Shown: one piece after another, positions 1 through 11,848 of the stretch
Layout of the letters: each line of letters opens with the position of its first letter
Numbering within the stretch: the first letter of the stretch is position 1
NCBI GenBank assembly: GCA_001662425.1
Contig: BDDC01000073.1
Location: 57,092 to 121,091 of the forward strand
DNA: 64,000 nt
Origin: Chlamydomonas sphaeroides
Taxonomy: Eukaryota; Chlorophyta; Chlorophyceae; Chlamydomonadales; Chlamydomonadaceae
Direction of reading: 5' to 3'
Notes under the pieces: generated by a model
Told to the model about the DNA's origin: nothing
The model's input: the letters and a program-made list of their open reading frames with translations, nothing else
Database searches by the model: none
Made by a program: the position numbers and the translations under genes

Positions 1-8
1 CCGCAATA

Positions 9-187
9 GATACGGGTCGCCGTCGAGCTTGATTGGACAACCGCTTTGCTGCACGGATCTTCAAGCACCGCGTGTGGCAAGCGACTTTTGACGTGTTGCG
101 TGGGAACACGGAAAAAGCGACTGGGACGAGAGATTTGGTGCTTGTACGGCACGCTTTCCGCCTCTTAGGCTCGAACGCTGCCTGCCT
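9..187 (+). repeat. dispersed direct repeat, copy 1
   Basis: This stretch aligns by eye with 1824-2010 in the same orientation. Shared blocks include GATACGGGTCGC, CACCGCGTGTGGCAAGCGAC, AGCGACTGGGACGAG and CTTGTACGGCACGC, in the same order and with similar spacing. No open frame is shared, so this looks like a decayed non-coding repeat or transposon fragment. The window edge may cut its left end. Confidence 0.7.
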
Positions 188-1823
188 GCGTCTATGGCTT
201 CGGGGCCGAGCAGCCCTCAGCCCTTTCGCGAAGAATTCAACTCTGCGACGACTGCGAGCGTTCCAAGTCTTGCAGCTGGGTTCAAGCAGGTAGGAACATG
301 GCACAGGATGTGACCTGATGTGAGGATAGAGTGGCCTGCGCCACATACGCATCGTGACACAGCGTGAGCAGCGCGAGCGCACAGCGCCGATCGACAGCGG
401 GAGGGCCAGTGGAGAACAGGATGTGCGGCTTTCAATGAACGAAGAACCAGCGTGGACCAAAATGTCAGAGTGGGGTAGCCGGGGGGCTTGGGCGGCGGGG
501 GCACGCTGGGGTCAGGCAGCTGGCAAGCTGCCCAGGTGAGACCATGGCTGTCAGCCAAGCAAGGGCAAGGCGCTCTTGAGCGATGCCAGGGCCGCGTCGG
601 GGCGGCCGGGGTTGAGGACCCGGCAGAAAGCGGGGGAAAGCGTCGGTAATTGGGTGTGTGAGGGGTGCGCAGGGCGGGGACATCGGTGTGAGCCGAGGCC
701 GGCGGTGCGCGCTTTCATACGCACCATCAGCGCTGGCTCATCACGTCTACGCTACCATCAAATGTGGCGCTACGGCTGGCGTCGTGGTGCACAAGACGAC
801 GATACATGGGTAACACATTACTCAAGGGGCCGGTGGTCTTGGCACTCTGGTGCCGGATACCGTGCTGCCTTCGTTCGCGTTTTTCGTTTTTTGGGGGGAC
901 GAAGAGGCAGGTGACAGCGTGAGAGGCGGCATGCGAGGTGGCGGCGGGGCGGCGGGGTAAGGAGGAAGTGGGTCAAGCGGTAGCGCAGTACGCAGTGGGG
1001 GAGGCTGAGGGGCAGGCCTCCCACGTCAAGAACCTGTACCTGCAATCCTGCGAACCCGACATTTCATCCATATGGGGCCGGCATGGTGCGCCGTGAGCGT
1101 CCCAGCCCAGCTGAGTCTGTTCTCTGCTTGCTGCCTTGTCACGAGCCTGCTGTTTCATGCTGTATCATGCCCGTTTCCCAGCGCAGCAGATTTCTACCCA
1201 GAGAAGCGTGCGCAGGCATCCTGGCACGCCTTTCACGAAGCCACTGCTTCATTCTGCTGTGCCGCATGCCAGGTAACGGAAGCGCAGGCTTAGTGATCCG
1301 TGGCACGAGTGGTCGCCAGCGAATGCCAGTTGGGCAAGGCGCAAGCCCCGTGCCAGCCGAAGGCCACAACCTGTCGTTCTGCCGCCGCCGCGTACCCTGT
1401 GATTTTTGGTTGGGGGGAGGAGCCGCGAGAGGTGCAAGTTGCGCCTGGCGGCGGGCACGGGGCGGCTGCGCCAGTTCACCACGACAGCAGAGCTTCGGTT
1501 GTGTGACTTAGGGCGGTCACGGGTTCTGTCCAAATTGCAACTTGTCGGCGTCGCCCAACAACGCAGCATCAGTGCGTATGCCGTTCTAACATCACCATGC
1601 ACACGCCTAATGTGTCGCGATGGCTCGCTTCCACCAAAGGCGAGCCGGCAAGGGCGTCGCTGGTCGCTGGCGCTTGCGCGAGTCGCTTCTGGCGACTCCG
1701 GCGATTGCCCAGTGTCCGTAAGCGCATTCCATGTGCTTATTCGCCATCACGCTGTTCCGTTATGTGCTAGCCACGAAGACCGCACACAAGTCAGGCGGGG
1801 CCGACCGCGAACGAGTCGACACA
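188..1823. other. no gene seen
   Basis: Only short overlapping frames on both strands occur here, with no recognisable domain, no phase-compatible exon chain and no repeat other than the flanking pair. Confidence 0.5.
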
Positions 1824-2010
1824 GATACGGGTCGCGGTTCCAGCTGAACGGCCGCCGCTGTGGTGTAGGGATGTTCGGCAGCACCGCGTGTGGCAAGCGA
1901 CGCTCGGCGTGTTGGGCGCGAAGACCGCCCTCGTCTTGTAAAGCGACTGGGACGAGCGATTTGGCGCTTGTACGGCACGCCTGAGCGCTCGCCTAGGCTG
2001 GACGCTGCTT
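1824..2010 (+). repeat. dispersed direct repeat, copy 2
   Basis: Diverged second copy of the element at 9-187, with the same block order and several substitutions and small insertions. It lies about 0.9 kb upstream of the first gene. Neither copy has obvious terminal inverted repeats or target duplications. Confidence 0.7.
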
Positions 2011-2943
2011 CACCCTCGCACACCTGAAAGCGGTTCAGCCCGCATGCTAATACCTGTTGTGCTAAATACAGGCAGAACAATCCCTAGCTTGGAGCGCACA
2101 GTTTGCAACAAAGCGACCCTTGTAAACTCAGCACCGCGGCGCCGGCCTGATAGCGGCGCATCCCTGCATCTCAAGCAAGGCGCAAAAGCTGGTGAGCGCG
2201 GCCGGGGTGCGCAGAGTCGCGGCTGGCCTTGTCGCGGCCCCCAAGCAGAAGCGAGCGCGCGCCGCTGCTGCGCTCCTAGCGCTGCCAGGGCAGCGCCTGC
2301 TTCAATATCGCTCACGCGACGCGCTGCCCCGCGCCCTTCCTTGCAGTCAAGCACACCTTGACGCCCCCGAGACGCTAGGTCTCGGCACAACGCAAGAGCT
2401 GGCGCATACCGCTTTGTAGCGGTTCATCCATACAGGTGCGAGGTCGCGCCAGGGGTGCCCAGCTCCTCCGGCAGCTGCAGGGCTTGCTGCGATGCGCACT
2501 TCGCGGTGCTCGCCTGAGGCCCCATGGCGCTCAACTCTTGCCTTGGTACTAGTGACTGTGTCGGGATTAGCGCCCGCTCAGCGGGGCGCAAGGGCCTGCG
2601 CGAGACTGTGCGAACGGGGTTGCACAGCTCGCGGCGCGCGCCGACTCGCCAGCGGCGTCGGCAACGCTTGCTCCGCGAACGATGCTGCGCCAAGTCATGC
2701 GCGCATGCAGCTAGCGCGCAGCGGGCATGCGGCAAGCCTCGCGCCCAGCGCACAACGCCGGCACCTTCGGACGGTGCTATTCCTAAGACGCACCTGGGCC
2801 TGTCTCGGACGATACCGCGTACCCTCCTCTATTGCGCGAACTTCACGCCGGTAACAACCCGGCGGCTCCTCGCTTCCTCGCTTTCGACATCATGCGCATC
2901 GTCACGTACCCCCACCCCACCCCACCCACCCCGCAGCCTCAAC
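2011..2943. other. upstream region of the SAND/ePHD gene
   Basis: No independent gene seen. The frame of the downstream first exon stays open back to 2524, but that part has no domain-like or conserved-looking content and is probably 5' UTR or promoter. A pyrimidine/purine pattern ending in CCCCGCAG just before 2936 could be the acceptor of a 5' UTR intron. Confidence 0.4.
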
Positions 2944-5900
2944 ATGGAGGCGATGCGCATTCGTCAACCGTCTCGGTTAGGCCCAGCGGGCGCTGGTGGC
3001 GACTACGACTTACTTGCATGTCTTGCGGATGCGGCTGCGGCCGCTCCCGCTGGACCGTTGAGGGCCGAGGGCTTGTTCCAGCGGCCTAGCTCCGCGTCAG
3101 AGCGCGCTGCTCCCGCGCATCTTGGGCCATCGAGCGAAGCTCTATTCGGCAGCTCCCGCCAGCAACATCGGAGCGGGCGCGTGTCGCCGTCGCCACCCGC
3201 GGACGTGGACGCTGATGAGGACATGCCGGATTCCGACGACGGGGAGGTCCGCGTGATCTGCAACGGCAACTACGGCACCTTCCTTCTTCCCTCGCAAACA
3301 GTCTTCTGCCACTGCCCGCGATGCGGTGGCGTGGACGAGAGCAACCACGCGCCGGCAATTACCCCCACGGAGTTCGAGCGCCACTCTGGACTGCTAACCG
3401 CCAAGAAGTGGCGCAACAGCATCCGCCTGGCGCACGGCGATGGGACCATCACCATCGGCAAGTGGCTCGAGCAGCACAACATCCTTCCGCGACCGAAATG
3501 CAGCGGCGGGCCGCTCGGCTCGCCGGGTCCCGGCGGCTCCGGCAACCTCGCCTTCGGCGTTGCCGACGGACACCTCGCCGGCCCCTACTGCGGGCCTTCC
3601 TCGGGCAACGACAGCCATCACACCGGCGGCCCCCGCGCCGGCGCGGCTGCGGCTGGCGGCGACCCGCAAGCGCCGCTGGCGCTTCGCAGCACTCTGCCAC
3701 CGAGCCGCTACCCCGCCTCAGAATACGTCACCGGCGACGACGACGATGAGGAATGCGGTGGTGGTGGCGGCGGCAGGCACCGCCACGGCGGCGGCGGCGC
3801 CGTTGACGACGGCCACGCCGATGACGGCGACGACGACGACTACTATGATGGCGACCGTCCCGGCGCTGGCGGCCCGCGGACCTCCCGCCTGGGCAACAGT
3901 GGCACGCGCTTCGATCGCCGCGGCCCCATTGGCCGCGGCCCTGCGCAGGGCAGCAGCGGCCCGGGCCGGATGCCGATGATGCCGCGCCGCCGCGGCGGCG
4001 CGGCATGCGCCGGCGGCTCCCGCAACATCGGCAACGTCGCTGGCGGCCCTCGGCGCGCCGGCAATGACGGCCGCCGCGGCTTTGACAGCCAGGACGATGG
4101 CTACGGCGGCGGCAGCGGCAAGCGCATGGGCGGCCACAGCAGCAGCGAAGGCAGCCAGCCGTCAGACGACAGCAAGCAACGCAATGGCAGCGGCGGCAGC
4201 GGCGAGGGCGATGGCAGCGGCACCGGCGACGGCGGCGACTCGCGCCGCCCGGCTGATGGCGTAGTCAAGAATGGTGCGTGGCTCTTCCTGTGGGCCACGA
4301 GTTTGGGAGTAGGTTATTTGCTTGTTGCGTACGTCTTCGCTGGTTGTTGCCTTCAGCCCTGATCACGCAGTCGCCCCTGCTGCCCTTGTCGTGCAGAGGA
4401 CGACCGCCGCCGCTCTTCCCGCCCCGGCCCAGTCCCCGGCAAGCCCGTCCCACCGCACCTGCAGCACTCTGGCATGGGCCGCGAGGGCTCCACGGAGCAG
4501 GTGAGCGCGAGCTGCCGTCCACGCCTAGCCTGAACCCGCTTGCAAAGGCCCGGCCCGACCCACATGACAAATAGCCTGCCTGCAATGACGCCAGTCCCTT
4601 CCCCTTGCCCCGCCTCCCATCTCTCACAGGACCGCTCGGCCCGCCACGCTGGCGCCGTCAAGCGCTTGCCACCCGACTACCTGACGGGCTCCGAGCTCAG
4701 CCCCGCGCTCAAGCGGCCCCGCAACAGGACGCCCTCTGCCGTCGCCAGCGCGAGCGAGGCTGTGGCTGGCTACGAGGGGTCAGGCGCGCAGCCCAGCGGG
4801 CCGCTCGTCCGTGGATGGCGCTTCCTGGGCGCCGCCGCTGGCCCTGCGGCAGATCAGGTGAGCGGGGTCGCGGGGGCGGGGTTTCAGGACGTGGTTTGGC
4901 GACGTTTCGTCACGTTTGCTAGGTATCAGCATTGCATTCTTTCCCCCATCTTTTGAGGAAGAGGGGTGTGCATTGTGCTTCCAATCCACTGCGCGCCTGT
5001 GGTTGTTGCGTCGCTGGTCCTGATGCGCCTTGTCCCCCCCTGGGGCCCCGGTATGCAGGTCCTGATCAGCGTGACCATTAACGGTCGGAGCTACACGGGT
5101 CTCCTGGCCCCACAGCAGGCCGCCGCCATGGCGCGCCCGCCGCTGGCGGCTCCCGCCGTGTCGGGCCTGGGCCGCAAGCCCAGCGTCGGCCGTCTGGCGT
5201 CGGCCTCGGCCGGCCGCCCGGCGCCGTCGCGCGGCGAGGCCGGCTCTGCGCGCGGCGCTGAGACCGAGGTAGGACGCCGGAGCGCTGGGGTCACTCCGTG
5301 CGTTGCTGCCGGTGCCTGCTCCGTGTCTTCCTCTACACCGCGGCATTTGTGGCGTGCTCCTCTCCAGCTCTCGTACCCTTTGTCTGCCGCTCGCAGGCGC
5401 TTACCGCCGAGCCCTCGGCCGCGCCGCTTCCTCTCATCGAGGACGAGCCCCTGGACGACGGCCACCCCGCCGACTGCCCTCGCTGCGCGCTCTGCCAACG
5501 CGTCGCCGTGCCTCTGCTCGCTCTGCCGCCGTCCACACCGCGCACATCCAACGGCACGGCCGCTCCGCTGCTGGCGCTGCCGCCGGCCAATGGCTCTGTG
5601 AAGGACGAGCCGGCTGCCGAGACGGCGGCGGGGCTCCCTGTTCTGCGGTCTGACATGATGCCACACGACGTGGCGATGGCGGCCGCCGACGCCAGTGACA
5701 GCGGTGTCGCGGCGCCGCTGGCCTCGGGCCTGGGCGGCGCCAGCCCGCCACACCCGCCCGTCAGAGACACCGTCGGTATGGACCTCGACGGCGCCGCCGC
5801 GCCACAGCCGGCACTGGCGGCGGTGGCAATGGAGAGCGCGCCGTCGGCGCTGTCGCTGACGCTGGCCTCTGCCACGTCGGCAGACGTCACCGCCATCGCT

Positions 5901-8857
5901 TCCGCCATCCCCAGCTCCATCAAGGTCGCTGGCGAGAACGCGGCGCCGGCGCCGGCGCCCGAGGCGTCGCGCACGGCCCGCCAGGCGGGCACCGGCCTGG
6001 GGCCCCTGGTGGAGGTCAAGGGCGAGAACGGCGCTCCCTCGGTGCTGGTGCACTCGCAGTGCGCCCTGTGGTCCCCAGAGACCTTCGTCATCGCCGGGGC
6101 GATGGTGAGCTCAGGGGCGAGGGCGCTGCGTTGAGCTGCCTTCTCGACGGCACGGCGGCAGGCCGCCTCCCCCTGCGCTTGCTTCTGATTTCGCGCTTTG
6201 TCTCTGTGCCCTTTGCAGTACGGCGTCTCCGCGGTGGTCAAGCGCGCCCGCGTCTCCCGCTGCACGCGCTGTGGCCGCTCTGGCGCCACCCTGGGCTGCA
6301 GCAGTGCTAAGTGCGGCCGCGCCTACCACCTGCCCTGCGCGATCGAGGCTGGCGCAACGCTCGTGGTAGGTCCTTCCCTGCTGCGCAGCGCTCGGGTCCT
6401 GCTCGGCCTGCTCCTCCGGCTCCTTGCGCTGGCCTTGTGTCTCTGCCGTCTGTCCCGCTCCACCTAACCGCCCGCACCCTTCTCCTACTCCAACGCAGGC
6501 TGAGCCCTACTCCATGGCCTGCCCCGACCACCGCTGCAGCAGCGGCCTTCACCCCGTCGCCTCGGCCGGCCTGCCCAGCCGCCACGCCTCGGCCTCGCGC
6601 CCACTGCGCCCAGCAGCCAGCACGGACGGCTCCCACTCGATCGCCTCGGCGCCGCCAGCCAACGCTACCATCGGCACGCGCGAGCAGGTCGCGCTGCCTC
6701 TGTCGCTGCAGAATTCGACCGGCCGCCGCATCGCCATGATGCCGCCGCCGGCGGCGCCTGCCGCGCCGGCCGCCCCGGCGGCCGAGGCGGCCGCTGCCAA
6801 GCTGCCGGCGCGCGGCTGCAGCGAGTCCGGCGGCCTGCCGGCACTGATGATGCTGAGGGGCCAGCCTTCTGGCGACGGAATCGCCATGCCACCGCCGAAG
6901 TCCATCAGTTCTGCGGCGGCCGCGGCCGCCGCTGCGGCAGCTGCTTCCGCCGCCGCCGGCCGCGGCGATGAGCAGCCCGCCGCTGCCGTCGCCAACACGG
7001 CGGTTGCTGGCGGCGCCGAGGAGCCGGACGCCAAGCATGCCCGCCTGTCAAGTGAGGACCGGCCCTGGCGCGCCACTGAGGAGCAGCCGCCGCCTGCGGG
7101 GATGCCTTTGAGTGGCTGGCCGCCGTGCGTATTCGAGCGTCGGCAGCTGGCGGCGACGGCACAGGTCGCCGCCGTCGGCGGCGGTGTCGCTGCCGCCGCG
7201 GCACGGACGGCCACGGCGCTCGCTGGCCTCTTCGGCGGCGGTGCAGCTGCCGTTGCTGCTGGCGCCGCCGCCAGCAGCGGGCAGGTGGAGATGTCCGGAG
7301 CGTCGGACGTCACCGCTGTCGGCAGCGGCGCCGTCAAGCGCCACCGTGACGCCGACGGCGGTGACGCCGGCAGGGTGTCCTCGCCGACTGGCGTGGCTGG
7401 CTTGCGCGCAGCCTACGAGCGGCAGATGGGCATGCCAGCGGGCAGCTCCGTTGCCGCTCCCGGCGGCTCTGCCGCCACCTCCTCAATGCCCGCAACCATG
7501 TACCTCAGCCGCTCCGACGCCGTTGGCGGCAGTGCGAACGGCGGCCGCGGCCACAACGACGACAACGATGGAGATGACGACGACGGGGCCTACGACGATG
7601 ATGATTGCGGTCCCGTCGCGGGCGGCGGCGGCATGCGGCACGCCGTCGGCGGCGGCACCTTCGCCGACTTTGCCCTCGGCGCGGCCCTGGAGGGCGTGCA
7701 AGACCTGCTCCGCCTGCACCACGCCAGCCGTGCGCTCGCCGCCGGCGGCGAGGCATCCGTCGGCAGCCCCTTCGTCGGCGCCGGCGCCGCCATGCCTCCG
7801 CACCGCGGCATGCCGGGCGGCGGCGGCCGGCCCCGCCACCATGTGACGCAGGGCCATGGCCTCGGCAGCAGCCCGACGGCCGGCGCAGGAGGGCAGTATG
7901 ACGACGAGGACTCGCCGCAGGGCCAGGGAGGGCACCAGACTCACGTCCTGCCTCGCGCGGCGCGCAACATTGAGAGCCTGCTGCCGTCGAGGCCGTTGCT
8001 GCACAACCCCTACGTACCCAGCAGTGGGGACCCGTCGGCTGACCTCGCGCTGTCCAAGATCGCGCAGCACGGGTGAGAGCCAGGGGCATGTGCTGGAGCC
8101 CGGCAGAAGCGTGCACCAGCCTGTGGGTCAAGGCTCCTGCTGCAGTTGCTGAGTTTCATGCTCTATGCCCTGCCATGATGTTGATCCCTGCAGGAGCAGC
8201 CGCGAGGTCGAGGCCGAGCTCCTGGGCGGCACCACAGGCCGCGCGGGTCACTCTGGCCGCTGCGCAGTGTGCGTCATTCAGCGCAAGGGTGAGCGACTGC
8301 GGCCCGCCTTCGGGACGGCACCGACCGGGCCTCTGGCGTGCTCCCCTCGTGGAGTGCTCACCTCTAGCCTGCATTGCGTGCCTGACGCCTCCTTGTGCGC
8401 CCTCGCTCCCCACGCAGGCAAGTGCGGCACCGAGTCTGCTCCCAAGAAGTGCCTCCGCAGGCAGCTCGTGGCCTTGCAGCGGGCCACTGGCGGCGCCGCC
8501 GCGTCGGCTCTGGCCGCTGAGGACCTCTTGCTCGATGAGCAGCTGTACGGGCCCTCCCCCGCCGAGGCAGTGGCCGCCGCGAACGCTGCCGCCGCTGTCG
8601 CCGCCGCGACTGCCGTTGTGGTGGCGGAGAGCCCCGTCGCCGCCGCTGCGGCCGCCGCCGCGCAGCAGCAGCAGCAACAATGCCAGCGCCAGCAACAGCA
8701 GCAGCAGCACTACATGAGTGACGAGCGGCTGGCGTCGGCGGCGGCAGAGCAGCGCGCACGGGAGCGTGCGCGACGGGAGACGTGGTCCCTGCCGCTGGGC
8801 CAGGGCAGTGGCGCAAGCGGCAAGCGCGCGTCGCAGGCTCAGGGCCACTTCGCGTAG
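2944..8857 (+). CDS. nuclear regulator: SAND/TPL-binding-like domain, extended PHD finger, CXXC-like cluster
   Basis: Nine phase-compatible exons (2944-4273, 4397-4500, 4630-4857, 5059-5268, 5397-6104, 6219-6365, 6499-8072, 8194-8288, 8418-8857) give about 1611 residues. Residues ~102-180 form a zinc-bearing SAND/TPL-binding-like domain (CHCPRC, then TEFERHSG, then KKWRNSIRL). A Cys cluster CPRCALC (~651) and, some 185 residues later, HSQCALWSP (~843) followed by CTRCGRSGATLGC, AYHLPCAI and ACPDH match an extended PHD (zf-HC5HC2H) finger. Near the C-terminus, RCAVC, then CGTESAPKKCLRR, suggests a half-CXXC type zinc cluster. The rest is Ala/Gly/Pro/Gln-rich and ends in a polyglutamine stretch. 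Such modules act in chromatin reading or transcription; the exact role is unknown. The start is taken at the first ATG in good context (caacATGGAG); an in-frame ATG at 2524 is possible. Product class fairly sure, function inferred. Confidence 0.8.
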
Positions 8858-11645
8858 AGGGTGACGAATCGGTAGAGTGCGCTGGTCCTTGGCAAAGAGT
8901 ATGACAAGGCAGAGACGGGTGGCGTAAGCGGCGTAGCGGGCCGCCGTGGCGGGGTGGCGTGTGCTGGTGCTTTCCAAATAGGGCGGTCCAAGGGGCAGTC
9001 CGGAGCAACCAGATGAGAAGAGTTGCTTGAAACAATTCCCGAGTGTGTAGCGGGCGCACGGCGCAGATAGCAGCTCGCCTTGCACGTGTTTTGGCTCGGC
9101 GCCGGCGCCGCTGCGGGTTTGTGGTGTTTGTGGTTCCTTGGACCAGCGGGCTTCTCCCGGCCGCCGCGCTCCTCGGGCTGCGGCCGTTACCCCGCGAGCG
9201 TTTGACGTTTCGCTGTTTGGACTCTGTTTGCGAGGGTTTGAAGGGGGCCCCAGGGCCGCCCCTTGAGATTTGGGAATGGCACTGAGAAGGAGGCGGCACT
9301 CACCCAGGGAGATTCCCGCTCGCCTGCAGTCCTTCGCTGGTGGTTCCGGGTTGTTTGGCTGTTGGCTGTGGTGGCGGTGTTTGGGTGGCTAGGTGCGTGC
9401 CGTGCCGGGCGCCCCTGTCCCGGCATCGACACGGTTCGGGTTACGGAGCGAGGTGCCCATGTGTGCTGCTGGTGGCGGTGTTTGAGGCTGGTAGTGTGGG
9501 GTGTGAGGCTGATGATCTGAGAAGGACCGATATGGTACAGAGTGCTGCCGCTAGGAGCACATGCCCCGATGCCGCGCTGCCGCTACCGCAAGCGTGCCGG
9601 CGGCGATGTGTGTCGGTCGTGCATGAGTAATGTGTTTCATGCTCAGCTGCCGAGAAGGGGTATGGTGCTCCGTTTGTACAAAGCCCTCCTGGCTTGGATG
9701 ATGGTGCTTGCTGGTTTCTTTCTGGACCGAGTTTCGGGTGGTTTGTGTTGCCTCGACACACGGCCGTCGTGTTTGAGACGGCTCCGGCGCACAGCGGCTG
9801 CCTTTCCGGGCGCCGCCGCGTTAGCCGAGACGTGGGCGAAGTGAAATGCGGTGCAGGTTGGCGAGTGCTGGTGCGCTAGCCGCCTGCTTGGGGCCAAACA
9901 CCCGGAATAAGGCGCGACACGTGTCCGTTTATGGCCCCAGCGCCGGTGGCCTTGCTTGTGCTGCTGTCCTTCGGGCGAGGTGCGGGCGTGCCGGATGCCT
10001 GAGGCCGCGCGGCCCCGGCTGCTGCCGCTTAGTACGATAGCAATTGCGACTTCTTTTCCGTCGGCGTGTCGCGTGCGCAGCGGTGCCCACCGGACACCCC
10101 ACCATACGCGGGTGTGCTGCAGCCCAGGCCGCGTGCTGAGTCCTGAGCACGGCGGCGGTCCGGTGCGGCTGTTGTGCGGCGGCAGCGCCTCAGCCCCCGA
10201 TTCGGGGCGGGCGCGCCGCTGCCAGCAACTGTGCTGCCCGCCCGCCGCTGTCGCGGCAGCGGCTGCGGTTGTTTTGTGGGTGCGCGGCTTGTGCAGCGCC
10301 GCTGCGCTGTGTGTCTCTGTTGGTAGCGTCGCGCCGTCGGCCTGTGCGCCGGCGGTGGGTTCCGTACCCACGGGTGGTTGTGAAAAGAAGACGGCGGGCC
10401 TCCGTCGCATGTGCGTGCGCCGCTTGCGGCCCGCTGGCTGTAAGGGGCGCCTGTGGCCTGTGTCGGCGGCGCCGCTTGCCGGCCCCGGAATTGGGGGCCA
10501 GCGGCGGCTGCCACCGCAAGGCCCAGGCCCCGTCAAGTTTGTTTGTTGGTGTGTGTGTGTGTGGCAGTCGTGCCTTTGTGTGTGGGATGGTCGGGCGGCC
10601 TTGCGCGGCAGTTTCGCCGCGCCGCCGTCGAGCCCTTTGTCGTGGTGTGCTGCGTGACGTGTGCGTGTTTTGCTCCGGACGGCTTGCATCGCGAAGCCGC
10701 TTGCATGAGGCTGCATGGGCCCCTGCTGTCGTGCGGACGCCCCTGGTGCAGCCCTCGCGACCGCCCGTGTTTTATGTGTTTGCCGTGCGGCGGCGCGAGC
10801 GGCCCTATGGCGCATACGCCCCACCTGTGTCGCGTGTTGTTGTCCTGTGTACAGCCAAATAGGTACTGCCGCCGCGCCGCCTCCCGACGCAGCGCGCCTC
10901 GGCGTTGCGGCGGCGGTGTTGGATGGTGCGGCCCGGCCTTGCCTTGTCATCTACGGAAGAAGAGAGACCGTCGCTCGATGCGTCGTGTATTCATTTCGCT
11001 TTGGCCGGGTGGTCTCTCTTGCCCTGGTTGGTTGTCGGGTAGTGCCAGTTGTGGGGGCGATAGGTGGCCGTTGGCCATTTGAAGGTTACGAGATGCGAAG
11101 AGCAGCTTCGGTCGCAGCCGCCAGCAACCATTTCATGTGCTGCCGAACCGGTATCATGCCCGGCGATTTGATTGCCCGGCGACCGGGCGGGCAGCGGCCG
11201 CAAGGCCAGCCCCCCGTGTCGTTCGACGCATGCAGCGCAACGCACTCGCAACGCAATGTGCTGGGGGCTGTGGTCTCGATCCCTGCCTGCTATACTGCCA
11301 ATTCAAGGGCTGGGCGAATATGTAACAAGCACGCGAATCCCCAAAGCCTGACGCCGCGTTGGGAGCGGTCGCCAGGGCTGCCTTGTCACCTGGCACATTG
11401 CAGCAAGCGCTGTCCCGTTGGGAGGGCACCGGCTGCAAGGTGCAAGCGCATTTTGGGACAGCGTGCACCGTCGCAGCCGCCGGTATGGTCTTAAGGTCCT
11501 CGGGCTGCCAGAACTCAGACAAGCAACGACCCGCCTTGCTGGCTTCGGCTTCATGCCTCCAACACCAGTACGTGGCCCTACGGCCTTCGCACAACGCCAC
11601 CGCCCGTAGGCTGTGTCCGGCAGGGCTCGTATCTTGCCCGCTGCC
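8858..11645 (+). other. probable long 3' UTR and intergenic region
   Basis: About 2.8 kb with no supportable gene. The plus strand is rich in G and T from about 9050 to 10900, as is common for Chlamydomonas-type 3' UTRs. A long minus-strand frame at 9643-10950 is low-complexity and has no domain, so I treat it as a composition artefact. Confidence 0.45.
10439..10443 (+). terminator. candidate polyadenylation signal TGTAA
   Basis: First plus-strand TGTAA downstream of the SAND/ePHD stop codon, about 1.6 kb away; another lies at 11321-11325. TGTAA is the usual chlorophyte poly(A) signal. The distance is long, so this assignment is weak. Confidence 0.3.
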
Positions 11646-11845
11646 AAGTCACCCGAGGTGGGTGACTTCCCCTCGACCTACGGCCCGGAAGTCACCCGCG
11701 GTGGCGCAAAGTACGGTAGCGCCTAGCAAAGTTCGGCGTTCCGGGTGACTCTGCTTGCTTTCGGCCGCCTGAGGTCACCCAAGCCGGGTGACTTCAGTCC
11801 CCAACGGCCAGCACGTCGGGTGACTTCGGTGCGCTGGGTAACTTC
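11646..11845. repeat. cluster of GGGTGACTTC / GAAGTCACCC elements
   Basis: Eight matches or near matches to a 10-base element occur in 200 bases, on both strands: 11646, 11660, 11688, 11743, 11771, 11786, 11818 and 11836. Two neighbouring pairs face each other as inverted repeats with short loops (11646/11660 and 11771/11786). It lies in gene-free DNA. It could be a transcription-factor site array, a palindromic mini-element or a degenerate satellite. Confidence 0.7.
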
Positions 11846-11848
11846 GAT

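Noticed and set aside
5091..6289. Two long minus-strand open frames of about 320 codons
   Set aside because: They are shadows of the GC-rich exon encoding the extended PHD region on the plus strand.
9643..10950. 435-codon minus-strand open frame
   Set aside because: Low-complexity Ala/Arg/Gly/Thr composition, no domain, no start context and no splice partners; the G/T-rich opposite strand explains the lack of stops.
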